Below are positions 1-6,609 of a stretch of 10,314 nucleotides of DNA, in pieces; the first letter of the stretch is position 1, and every line of letters starts with the position of its first letter. This DNA comes from Bacteroidales bacterium. Lineage in GTDB: Bacteria; Bacteroidota; Bacteroidia; Bacteroidales; UBA12077. The position numbers were made by a program, and so were the translations under genes. The stretch is from NCBI GenBank assembly GCA_030635365.1, contig DAOVYZ010000069.1:1-10314 (forward strand). Reading direction: 5' to 3'. The notes beneath the pieces were generated by a model. It ran no database searches. It was not told the origin of the DNA and was given only the letters and a program-made list of their open reading frames with translations.

Positions 1-3000
1 CGTGCTTGTCCTGAAATGCAGTGCATAAATTTCTTTTTGTTCAAGCATATCCAGTGTCCCTTCTGCTTGTTGTGTGGTTACTGTAATGCTGTCATTGTTA
101 TTCAGGTTGCTTTGTGTAGTACTTATGTTGCTTGATATGCCAACATTTGCATTCCGGGGGACGTTAACAATAGCCATTTTGTATATTTCATCGTTAGTAA
201 GGTTGATTCCATCCATGGGGAAGTCAATTTCCAAACGTATGTTATTACCGGCACTATTGGTTTTGTAAGTGAACCCTGCTTGCTCGTTTTTGCCATCGGC
301 ATCTGAAAAACTGATATACTGGCCGAAGCCTTCGGGTTTTTCGGTAGAAAATAAGTAGGAGTAGTTTTCGGTAACATGTACATATCCTTTGTTGTGCTCA
401 TCGGGATAAAAATTATACTGCATGACAACCGGGTAGCTGTATTTTACGTGTTCGGGCAAAATTTCTTTGGGGCGGTCGCCTGATTTAAACTCTGCCTGCT
501 TTATTTCATAAAAAGGAGAGCCGTTAGCATCTTTTACATCAACCCACCCGCTGTTCAGTTTTCGTTTAAACCCTACTTTGGCATATACTACCATATCTTT
601 TTGGCTTTCGAAAGGTTCTGAAGGGTCCAGCATGTATATTTTCCCTTCGTTGTCAAACTCTGTATAACCTTCGGTTGCCCGGTTATTGTCTTTGTAGTAA
701 ACTTTGAATTCTTCGAGGTTTACTTTATAGAATACTTTATGCCCCTGTTCTTCAATTTCCATTTCGAGCCCTACGGGTATATTAAATACGGCTTGCGGCG
801 AGGCAAACACATTCACCTCATTTTCTCCTGCTTCGGGGGTTAGCTGTGCAATAACATCCACCCCGAAAGGGTTCCCCCCGGCCACAATACATTCTTCGCC
901 GATTTCAAAATCGAAACTACATTCCCCGGATACCAGCCCGCCTAAAGCACTAAAACGGCCACCTACAGCACCTGTAAAGTAAAAGGGGTTAGGCCCTGCA
1001 CCAGCGAGTAATGCACTTACCGATAAATCAAGAATATTAAAACTATATGTTTTTGTAAATATTGTTGCTTCCATACCTATCGAAGCCTCTACCCATGCCC
1101 ATGCCTGGGCACGTGCATACCAGCCGTTTATTCCAAGTGTAGAGTTCCCCCCAAGGCAATATGCACTTGCCCCATAGTTTTTAAGAAGGAATTCAGACCC
1201 GAGCCCGGCTCCAAACCTGGCATAAAAGGGAGGCAGGGTAGCGTTAAAGTCCACTCCCAGCGACAGGCCAAATGCCAGCCCGCTGCCCATGGCCTGTGGC
1301 CCTTCTGCTCGCCTTTTCAGTTTTTCCTGTTTTTCTACGCTGAAATTTTGCAATACTTTTTCCGGTGGAAGGGGCAGTTCGGGAATATCATCCCCTACCA
1401 TAAAGTAACCGTCTAAGCGTGCCAGCCCAAGAACTTCAACTCCCATACGGTCTGTGGGTGTTCCCATATAATTATACCACTTATCGGGCGAGAAATAAGC
1501 CGAAGCCCAGCCCAGCCTGTCGTTAGGGCCAACACCTTTTATAAAGCCTGCGTTTAGGTATGCACTCAGGTCAGCAGAGAAAACCTTGTTTGCAAAATCA
1601 AACTTAATATTCATTGACGCGGTAAGAAATCCACCCGATTTATTTTCCGGTACTTTTAAATCGCTTTTAGCCGAAAGTTTTATTTTCCCTCCTGCCTGTT
1701 CCAGTTTTTTTACTTTATCGTTTATGTTGTCGGCCATTTTGCCCCATTTCCCGGGGTCATCCATTATAGATGCATCTCCCCTGAGCTGGACAAAATTTAG
1801 CCCGCCATGCCTGTTGAATTGCATTTCGAAGCCTACTTTTGCATTAAACAGGGTCGAAGAACCTATTAAAGCGAACTTGGTGGCAGCCATAAAGCCCATT
1901 CCTACTTCATCGTCGGGGATATAGTTGATTCCCGAAAGCGATTTCCCGAAATCCGAATCAATAGAAGGGTCGTATGATTGTTGCATCCTGCGGTAAAACC
2001 CTCCCCCAAAGCCATAAAATGAGAGTACGGGGGGTACTATAATCCCTGATGCAGGGGATAATTCCAAAAATACATCGGTAAGGAAATAGCGGTAATCGTC
2101 TTTTTTCCCGAATATGGCAACTGCATCCAGCTTGAATTTGTCAATCACCGAAAGTGCTACTTCCCCCCTAAACCCACTGCCATAAATTGCATCCCCGTTT
2201 TTGAACATGATACCGCCCTTAACGCTAAAGGCTTTGGATTTAAAATCGACCATAACTTTATCAATACCCACACGGCCGAATTTCCAGTTGGCATAGTCGC
2301 CATAAAGCTGTAATCCTGCTTCGCCGCCAAACATACTGCTTAGTTTTACCCCTGCATCAAATGCCAGGCCCGAGCCTGTATTGTTGTCAAAAGAACGGAT
2401 ATCGGAAATGGACAATTGGAAACCTGCTACTTTGGGTGATTCTAAATCGCCTGTTACCCCGATTGTCCCAATATCAACATAAGGTTTATCCCTGCTGACC
2501 CGTAAATTTTCAAATGTAACATCAGGAAGGCTGAATTTTTTAGTGCTGTCTTTTTTACTAATGGGTGCATCAATTGAAATTTGCCCCGAGGCAATTAGGG
2601 TAGGGTAAACATCCGAACCTTTAAACATCACTTCAATAGTCGAAGTCTCGTTCAGGGAAAGCGTACTTTTTAGTACCGGGAATTCATATTCGCCCGAAAC
2701 ATTGACAGCAAATGCATACTCTCCAACACCGGGGTTGAACGTGGCGGTATAGGGAAGCAAAGAGTTTTTTCCCAGGGGAGGGATATTTAAATCGCCTCCA
2801 AAACCAAATCCCGACAGTTCATTTTTAAGTAATGTTAGTAAAAAATCGTTTACTGAAATATCCCATTTTGAATGGTCGAGGGCACTGCTGTTCATTATAT
2901 TTTCGGCTGATACCGAGCCTGAAAAGCCGTTGTTGTCAAGCACTACCTCTTTTAAAGCGATTTCTATCCTGTTGCTTGCGGCAAAAGCCGGGTTGTTATT

Positions 3001-3894
3001 CACGGCAGATGTGTCATTGCCCAGGCTGGATTTTTTAAATATTGCCGGTAATGCAAGGGATGCTTCGGAAACGGAAATCCCTTTCCATAAGTTAAGTTCA
3101 TCCTGCCCGCCCCCCGGGAAATAGTTCTCGGGGAAATTAATTGTTGCAGGCGTTTCAATGTCACTTTGGTCAAGGGTAGCGCCTCTCAGGCTAAAAATAA
3201 TATCTTTTAAGCCTTTAAAAGTAAATGGCTGGTTAAAAGAAAAAGAGGCTGTAAAGTTATCAAAATCTGCAAAGTATGCTTCAAATTCCGATGACAGGGG
3301 TTTTCCCGAGGGATTGCCGTCTTTGTTAACGGCTATAATTTTTTCAGAGGTAATTACCAGGCTGATTTTTGCCATGTATGATTCAATGCCCTCGCAACCA
3401 AAGTTGGCACGGGTGCCGCTATTAAATACTATGGCTGCCTGTTTCCCGAGGTTTCGCCGTACAGGTGCAATGAGTTCCAGGTAGCCGTTTGTCCCGAGCC
3501 CTTTTTTGCCTTCGATATCGGCATTCCCTTCAAAAGCAATTTTTTGCCCGCCTTCTTTAAACTGGAAGGCACAGGTTGCATAAATGTTGGGTTTCCCTGT
3601 TTCCTGGTTGTACTTTATCTTTTGGATGATTAATTCGTATTCCCCTTTTTTTATCCCTACGGGCAGGGTTATTTCTTTGTTGCCTACCAGGTCGCTTATT
3701 GATTCGATGTATGCCCCTGCTTTTTGAACGGCTTCCATGGCTATAAAAGCAGCTTCGATTTTTGCCCTTTTTTGAAACTGCATCTGTTCAACCTGCATTA
3801 ATACCGGGCTAACCGAAGTTTGTTGTGCATGAACAGGACAGATGAAACTTAAAATCAGAAATAAAAATAAGATTGGGTGTATAATTTTTTTCAT
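1..3894 (-). CDS. Giant secreted beta-rich protein of unknown function (partial, C-terminus beyond the window)
   Basis: Reading the minus strand from the ATG at 3894-3892 gives 1298 codons without a stop down to base 1, so the C-terminus is missing. The N-terminus is a clear Sec signal peptide: MKKII, a hydrophobic core at about residues 8-19, and likely cleavage after VHA (residue 23), so the protein is exported. The first ~100 mature residues look partly helical. After that come long alternating hydrophobic/polar stretches rich in Gly, Asn and Asp, typical of beta-sheet repeat or beta-helix surface proteins. A Gly-rich motif, FYGFGGGFYRRM, sits near residues 625-637. From about residue 1030 onward the pattern is more Ig-like or fibronectin-like. 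Cysteines are few and no catalytic motif was recognised. I recall similar giant proteins of unknown function in Bacteroidetes but cannot name a family. A surface, adhesive or structural role is inference. Codon use is richer in G/C than in the genes on the right. The start is favoured because it directly precedes the signal peptide. Confidence 0.93.
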   Translation of the reverse strand, partial: MKKIIHPILFLFLILSFICPVHAQQTSVSPVLMQVEQMQFQKRAKIEAAFIAMEAVQKAGAYIESISDLVGNKEITLPVGIKKGEYELIIQKIKYNQETGKPNIYATCAFQFKEGGQKIAFEGNADIEGKKGLGTNGYLELIAPVRRNLGKQAAIVFNSGTRANFGCEGIESYMAKISLVITSEKIIAVNKDGNPSGKPLSSEFEAYFADFDNFTASFSFNQPFTFKGLKDIIFSLRGATLDQSDIETPATINFPENYFPGGGQDELNLWKGISVSEASLALPAIFKKSSLGNDTSAVNNNPAFAASNRIEIALKEVVLDNNGFSGSVSAENIMNSSALDHSKWDISVNDFLLTLLKNELSGFGFGGDLNIPPLGKNSLLPYTATFNPGVGEYAFAVNVSGEYEFPVLKSTLSLNETSTIEVMFKGSDVYPTLIASGQISIDAPISKKDSTKKFSLPDVTFENLRVSRDKPYVDIGTIGVTGDLESPKVAGFQLSISDIRSFDNNTGSGLAFDAGVKLSSMFGGEAGLQLYGDYANWKFGRVGIDKVMVDFKSKAFSVKGGIMFKNGDAIYGSGFRGEVALSVIDKFKLDAVAIFGKKDDYRYFLTDVFLELSPASGIIVPPVLSFYGFGGGFYRRMQQSYDPSIDSDFGKSLSGINYIPDDEVGMGFMAATKFALIGSSTLFNAKVGFEMQFNRHGGLNFVQLRGDASIMDDPGKWGKMADNINDKVKKLEQAGGKIKLSAKSDLKVPENKSGGFLTASMNIKFDFANKVFSADLSAYLNAGFIKGVGPNDRLGWASAYFSPDKWYNYMGTPTDRMGVEVLGLARLDGYFMVGDDIPELPLPPEKVLQNFSVEKQEKLKRRAEGPQAMGSGLAFGLSLGVDFNATLPPFYARFGAGLGSEFLLKNYGASAYCLGGNSTLGINGWYARAQAWAWVEASIGMEATIFTKTYSFNILDLSVSALLAGAGPNPFYFTGAVGGRFSALGGLVSGECSFDFEIGEECIVAGGNPFGVDVIAQLTPEAGENEVNVFASPQAVFNIPVGLEMEIEEQGHKVFYKVNLEEFKVYYKDNNRATEGYTEFDNEGKIYMLDPSEPFESQKDMVVYAKVGFKRKLNSGWVDVKDANGSPFYEIKQAEFKSGDRPKEILPEHVKYSYPVVMQYNFYPDEHNKGYVHVTENYSYLFSTEKPEGFGQYISFSDADGKNEQAGFTYKTNSAGNNIRLEIDFPMDGINLTNDEIYKMAIVNVPRNANVGISSNISTTQSNLNNNDSITVTTQQAEGTLDMLEQKEIYALHFRTST

Positions 3895-3947
3895 GTATTT
3901 ATTTTAAATTTTTATTTATCACATGGAATCAAGGCTGTCTTCTAAAA

Positions 3948-4053
3948 ATTCAAAAGTTCACGCAAAGGGCACAGACGAATCGCTAAAGTCGCAAAGTGCT
4001 AATCTAATGGACTTTATACTTTGCGATTTTTGCGTGGAATTGACTTTTTGAAT
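3948..4053. repeat. Nested inverted repeat between two minus-strand genes
   Basis: Three pairs of exact inverted arms are nested around one centre: ATTCAAAA at 3948-3955 with 4046-4053, CACGCAAA at 3959-3966 with 4029-4036, and TCGCAAAGT at 3989-3997 with 4018-4026. The spacers between arms differ in length, so the whole forms an imperfect long hairpin. CGCAAAG-type words of this kind recur in intergenic DNA of some Bacteroidetes (from memory), which suggests a dispersed repeat. It lies downstream of the HEAT-like gene and upstream of the giant secreted protein. No T-tract makes it a classical terminator in either direction, although it could still stop or stabilise transcripts. Confidence 0.6.
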
Positions 4054-4064
4054 ATCCTTATATT

Positions 4065-4535
4065 TCATGGGCTAATTTTAATTTTATAGTTCGGGTTATT
4101 GGCAAACCAAGCTCTTGCTGTGATTAATGCTTTTTCGTAATCGCCGGTTACCAGGGTTCCTGTTGCATCTGTTTTTAATGGGAAATCCATAATAACAGGG
4201 GCTAAAAGCTCCATGACGAAATAAGCACAAAGTATAAATTCGGGTTTATCCGGATTGGGTGAATAACAATCTTTGCTGTCTTTATTTATGATTTGTACAC
4301 AATAATCAATTGCTTGTTTTTGCCGGGTATAAATTAAATCAGGTATAATATACGAAATTAGGTTGTTATTGGCAGGAAGCTTATTTGCAAGTTGTACACA
4401 GTAGTTTGTGTGTTCGCTGCTTCCCTGGCGGGCAAGTGCCAGTGCTATTGCCCACTTTATTTCATTGTTAATATCCGGCATCAGGAATTTTTTACGTAAA
4501 GTTTCCTGCCCGGTTTCAACAATTCCGGCAAGCAT
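4065..4535 (-). CDS. HEAT-like repeat protein, C-terminal part (downstream of an in-frame TGA)
   Basis: This is a 156-aa reading frame of mostly alpha-helical, HEAT-like composition, for example the stretch with IKWAIALALARQG and the helical pairs after it. It ends with a Trp-containing helix (ARAWFANN) and a short tail. It is in the same frame as the 136-aa piece upstream: only a TGA at 4559-4557 and seven sense codons (GRVKKLA) separate the two, and the helical repeat pattern runs straight across. The ATG at 4535 sits inside what looks like a helix (VKKLAMLAGIV), has no signal peptide and no clear ribosome binding site. I therefore read this as the C-terminal half of a single ~299-residue protein rather than an independent gene. 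Independent restart at this ATG, or read-through of the TGA, cannot be excluded. HEAT-type proteins usually act as binding scaffolds; no partner is evident. Confidence 0.6.
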   Translation of the reverse strand: MLAGIVETGQETLRKKFLMPDINNEIKWAIALALARQGSSEHTNYCVQLANKLPANNNLISYIIPDLIYTRQKQAIDYCVQIINKDSKDCYSPNPDKPEFILCAYFVMELLAPVIMDFPLKTDATGTLVTGDYEKALITARAWFANNPNYKIKISP

Positions 4536-4556
4536 GGCAAGTTTTTTAACCCGCCC

Positions 4557-4967
4557 TCACTGTTCTTCTGCCAATAATTTATCTATTGTATTGTTTGCAT
4601 CATTGCCAAAGCTTTCAGGGGGGAATTCATGCAGGTAAGTGAGCGATTGCCCTACAATGCCCCCGTTTTTATCTTTGCAGCTTTCCAATAGTTGTAATAC
4701 TGCTTTTTGCCGGTGCCTTGGTTTGGAGATGATGCCTTTTTTATATACAAAATAACAGGCTTTCCTCCTTAGGTTTACAACTGAATCATTAAACCAGGGT
4801 TCCAGTTTATCTTCCAGTTTTCCATAGCTGTATGTTTCTATAATATGTTGTTCTTTTTTGAAATCGGTTTTGCCTGAAAGTTTGTAGGTATTCATGTATT
4901 CATCAATTTCCCGGGCAACCGGAAATTTTAATATTAAAAGAAACAGGAGTGTTAAGTTTAATCTCAT
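4557..4967 (-). CDS. Secreted HEAT-like repeat protein, N-terminal part (ends at an in-frame TGA)
   Basis: This 136-aa product begins with a signal-peptide-like segment (MRLNLTLLFLLILKFPVA, likely cleaved around residue 18), followed by charged helical sequence. Residues ~55-135 carry helix-turn-helix pairs of HEAT type (NLRRKACYFVYKKG, RQKAVLQLLESCKDKNGG, VGQSLTYLHEF), so the protein is probably periplasmic or surface-exposed. The frame stops at TGA (4559-4557) right after KLLAEEQ, in the middle of a helical repeat, and the same frame reopens at once for another 163 codons with matching character. Together the two pieces look like one gene disabled by a nonsense mutation. The start is chosen for the signal peptide. 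A TATATTTG element lies only 5 nt upstream of the ATG, so the transcript could be nearly leaderless if that element is real. Confidence 0.65.
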   Translation of the reverse strand: MRLNLTLLFLLILKFPVAREIDEYMNTYKLSGKTDFKKEQHIIETYSYGKLEDKLEPWFNDSVVNLRRKACYFVYKKGIISKPRHRQKAVLQLLESCKDKNGGIVGQSLTYLHEFPPESFGNDANNTIDKLLAEEQ

Positions 4968-4972
4968 TTTTT

Positions 4973-4980
4973 CAAATATA
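4973..4980 (-). promoter_or_regulatory. Possible -7 promoter element (TATATTTG) of the HEAT-like gene
   Basis: On the minus strand TATATTTG matches the Bacteroidetes -7 consensus TAnnTTTG exactly. It ends 5 nt before the ATG at 4967, which would place the transcript start at or next to the start codon. No convincing -33 TTG is seen upstream. The region is very AT-rich and the same word occurs on the plus strand at 5017-5024 with no gene behind it, so a chance match is quite possible. Confidence 0.25.
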
Positions 4981-5127
4981 TGTTCCGTTTATGTGAACTC
5001 GAAGTAGGGTTAATAATATATTTGTATATTAGTATTATAGCAAAAATAGTATAATTATTTAATTTTATATTATTCATTCATCATTTAGTATTTGATATTC
5101 AATATTTTTTATTTTTCTTCCCCGTTG

Positions 5128-5148
5128 GGTGTAGGCTGTGCCTACGCC
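5128..5148. repeat. Strong GTAGGC/GCCTAC hairpin, REP-like
   Basis: GTAGGC (5131-5136) and GCCTAC (5140-5145) are perfect inverted arms around the loop TGT. The stem extends outward by three pairs (5128-5130 with 5146-5148), one of them a G-T wobble as RNA, giving nine pairs with a 3-nt loop. It is much more GC-rich than its surroundings. No T-run follows on either strand, so it does not look like an intrinsic terminator. A REP-like palindrome is the best guess. Confidence 0.5.
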
Positions 5149-5596
5149 GTTTATGCAACCTTCATAATATTCTTTAATAGCTTTCATATTTTACTTATAT
5201 TTCTATACCATTTTTTTATTGTAGCCAGAGGCATCTGGGGTTTCCAAATTTTACAATTTTTCTTTTACTTTTTTCATGATAAAAAAGTAACAAAAAATCT
5301 AGGAATGTCCATCTTCACGAGCATTTGCGAGTAAAAAAACGCTGCTCGCTATTCCATTGCCAGGTCAGTGGCACGTTGCACGCCTTTTTCCGGCAGCCCG
5401 CTTATATTTATTTTTCAATTCTTAATTTTATATTCATCATTATTCATTACTCATCGTACGCTGCTCATTGCAACTCATTTTATGTTTTTTGTTTCAGATT
5501 CCATATTTCATATTAAAGTTGCGAGTTATAAGCTATGAGTCTTTAGCTTCCTGCCTACAAAATACCAAGTGCCACCTACCGGTGCTGGCTGAATTT

Positions 5597-6163
5597 TTAT
5601 TCATAAGAAAAAGCTAAATATTTATAAAATTCTTCTTTATTTTCTAAGCCGGTTTCAATATTTACCATTTCCATGGATTGCCTCTGTATTACATTTCCAT
5701 TGACAGAAATTCCAGAAGATGTACATGCTACCAATTCATTGGCATTTAATTCTAATTTTGTAATTTGTTTTGCCTGTTCTTCTTTTACATAAGCAGGGTA
5801 TGCAGTATTTTCAATTCCCGGAATGGTTATTATATCAGAAACAGTTAAGATATTTATAAATTCATTCTTATTATATGTTTTTACTCTTTTTGACGGATAA
5901 TCAAATATTTCACTTGAAGCACCCATATTCTCAATAAATACTCTCCCCAGCATGGTTTTTAACTTTTCTACTTGTTGTAACTGTAACGAAAGGTCTGGTT
6001 TTCTCAACTTTCTGTTTATTTTATCAATAAAAAATATTGAATTATCCGGTATAAAAATATGCCTCTTCCTATTTATATCCATAATTACAAAATGCTCTGT
6101 AATGTGCAATATTTGTTCAAATTCTTTATCCTGAAATTTTATTTTACTCTTTATTGTGTACAT
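5597..6163 (-). CDS. Protein of unknown function, 188 aa
   Basis: I do not recognise this protein. It has no signal peptide or membrane segment, so it is predicted cytoplasmic. The first ~50 residues alternate hydrophobic and charged positions in a beta-hairpin-like way (HFVIMDI, HIFIPD, SIFFIDKI). Residues ~57-75 look helical (LSLQLQQVEKLKTML), and residues ~105-170 are again beta-rich, with a single Cys at 147. The layout loosely recalls small beta-barrel/LolA-like folds such as DUF4412 proteins, but those are normally exported, so this is a weak comparison. The gene is on the minus strand, downstream of the double-glycine peptide gene but separated from it by that gene's terminator, so it probably has its own promoter. 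A TAGTTTAG word just upstream of the ATG differs from the -7 consensus at one position. It is AT-rich like the CHAT gene. Whether it belongs to that module is unknown. Confidence 0.8.
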   Translation of the reverse strand: MYTIKSKIKFQDKEFEQILHITEHFVIMDINRKRHIFIPDNSIFFIDKINRKLRKPDLSLQLQQVEKLKTMLGRVFIENMGASSEIFDYPSKRVKTYNKNEFINILTVSDIITIPGIENTAYPAYVKEEQAKQITKLELNANELVACTSSGISVNGNVIQRQSMEMVNIETGLENKEEFYKYLAFSYE

Positions 6164-6297
6164 ATATTAATCATGCTAAACTACATTTTAAATATTAAGG
6201 GATAAAATTCTTACGGTTGTAAATTATGACCTGCAGGTTCTAAATTATAACTATATAAAAGTAATAACTGGCGGTAGCATGATTCTAAAATTGTAGC

Positions 6298-6326
6298 AGT
6301 AGCACGGTTTAAAGCGTGCCACTACT
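6298..6326. repeat. Imperfect inverted repeat around TTTAAA
   Basis: The arms AGTAGCACG (6298-6306) and CGTGCCACTACT (6315-6326) are inverted copies apart from a 3-nt insertion in the right arm. The perfect core is GCACG (6302-6306) with CGTGC (6315-6319) around GTTTAAAG. It lies just beyond the terminator of the peptide gene, upstream of the 188-aa gene. It may be a dispersed intergenic palindrome; no T-tract follows it. Confidence 0.4.
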
Positions 6327-6330
6327 CTCC

Positions 6331-6362
6331 AAAAAAGCAAAGGCCCGGTAAAAACCAGGCCT
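6331..6362 (-). terminator. Intrinsic terminator of the double-glycine peptide gene
   Basis: Read on the minus strand, AGGCCTGGT and ACCGGGCCT form a 9-pair stem (one G-U wobble) with a 4-nt loop, followed by TTGCTTTTTT. This is a good Rho-independent terminator. It begins about 48 nt downstream of the stop codon of the 43-aa peptide gene and points the right way, supporting that gene as a real, separately terminated transcription unit. Confidence 0.8.
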
Positions 6363-6410
6363 CGCAAATCTCTTTAATTAGTTTAGTAAATTTGTAACTG
6401 GTAAAGGTTC

Positions 6411-6542
6411 CTAATCAAAATCACTATCTCTTTGAGTCGGGTCACCATCGTCACCACCCCTGATTTGCAATAATTCTTTCGATTTAAGGATATTGAATCC
6501 TTTTACTAACTTTTTCACTTTTTTTTCTTTTAATGTTTTCAT
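6411..6542 (-). CDS. Small peptide precursor with double-glycine leader, 43 aa
   Basis: The ATG at 6542-6540 opens a 43-residue frame ending at TAG (6413-6411). Residues 1-30 form a Lys-rich leader ending in RGG. Counting back from the GG, it has Leu at -12, Glu at -8, Leu at -7, Ile at -4 and Gly at -2/-1, matching the classical double-glycine leader pattern (LSxxELxxIxGG) of exported bacteriocin-like and ribosomal natural-product precursors. Cleavage after Gly30 would release DDGDPTQRDSDFD, 13 residues, strongly acidic, without Cys and with only one Thr and one Ser. Short GG-leader precursors of this type are widespread in Bacteroidetes. The gene has its own terminator and is divergent from the TPR-CHAT gene, 67 bp away. 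No C39-type peptidase/ABC exporter or modifying enzyme is seen in the window. Function is unknown: signal peptide, natural product or CHAT substrate are all possible. The Lys-rich first 15 residues and clean leader make chance unlikely. Confidence 0.82.
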   Translation of the reverse strand: MKTLKEKKVKKLVKGFNILKSKELLQIRGGDDGDPTQRDSDFD

Positions 6543-6553
6543 GCTTTTAAATT

Positions 6554-6571
6554 TTTAATTAAACAATTAAA
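6554..6571. promoter_or_regulatory. AT-only inverted repeat in the divergent promoter region
   Basis: TTTAATT (6554-6560) and AATTAAA (6565-6571) are perfect 7-bp inverted arms around AAAC, in the 67-bp space between the peptide gene and the CHAT gene. It could be an operator, but all arm bases are A or T in an AT-rich spacer, so chance is a real alternative. Confidence 0.25.
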
Positions 6572-6573
6572 TT

Positions 6574-6581
6574 TATTTTTG
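6574..6581 (+). promoter_or_regulatory. Probable -7 promoter element (TATTTTTG) of the TPR-CHAT gene
   Basis: TATTTTTG matches the Bacteroidetes -7 consensus TAnnTTTG exactly and ends 28 nt before the ATG at 6610, a sensible distance for a short leader. No clear TTG is seen at the -33 position. The element abuts the GTTCT/AGAAC palindrome, so a protein bound there would cover the transcript start. Confidence 0.4.
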
Positions 6582-6594
6582 TTCTATAAAGAAC
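6581..6594. promoter_or_regulatory. Palindrome GTTCT-ATAA-AGAAC, possible operator
   Basis: Perfect 5-bp inverted arms (6581-6585 and 6590-6594) flank ATAA. It sits immediately downstream of the candidate -7 element of the CHAT gene and upstream of the divergent peptide gene, so a single bound regulator could control both. The regulator is not identified, and the palindrome is short. Confidence 0.35.
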
Positions 6595-6609
6595 TATGGG
6601 TAAAATATA

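Larger units (their letters stand above)
4968..5596. other. Gene-poor intergenic stretch with degraded repeat-like sequence
   Basis: I see no convincing gene in these ~630 bases. Short open frames on the plus strand (5092-5334 and 5325-5516) translate to Phe/Ile/Tyr-rich, low-complexity sequence and overlap each other, as expected from AT-rich non-coding DNA. The stretch holds a strong hairpin at 5128-5148, a weaker one (CGAGC at 5318-5322 with GCTCG at 5344-5348), and two similar tracts built from TTCATCATT/ATTCATTA words near 5070-5090 and 5430-5455. It may be a graveyard of dispersed intergenic repeats. Confidence 0.55.

Noticed and set aside
74..3484. Short plus-strand open frames (74-268, 1586-1924, 2832-3038, 2930-3124, 3158-3484) and a minus-strand frame at 123-428
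   Set aside because: All lie inside the continuous 1298-codon minus-strand frame with its signal peptide; they are out-of-frame shadows of low-quality composition.
4557..4559. TGA as a recoded sense codon (Trp, Gly or selenocysteine)
   Set aside because: TGG is used for Trp throughout, no other TGA interrupts the clear genes, and no selenocysteine insertion hairpin was recognised just downstream. A nonsense mutation is simpler.
5017..5024. TATATTTG on the plus strand as a promoter
   Set aside because: Exact -7 match, but no gene follows on that strand and the surroundings are extremely AT-rich.
5092..5516. Two overlapping plus-strand frames of 80 and 63 codons
   Set aside because: Phe/Ile/Tyr-rich low-complexity translations running through hairpins and repeat-like DNA, without start signals; more likely non-coding.
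5952..6134. Plus-strand frame of 60 codons
   Set aside because: Antisense to the 188-aa gene; Cys/Phe/Ile-rich shadow translation.
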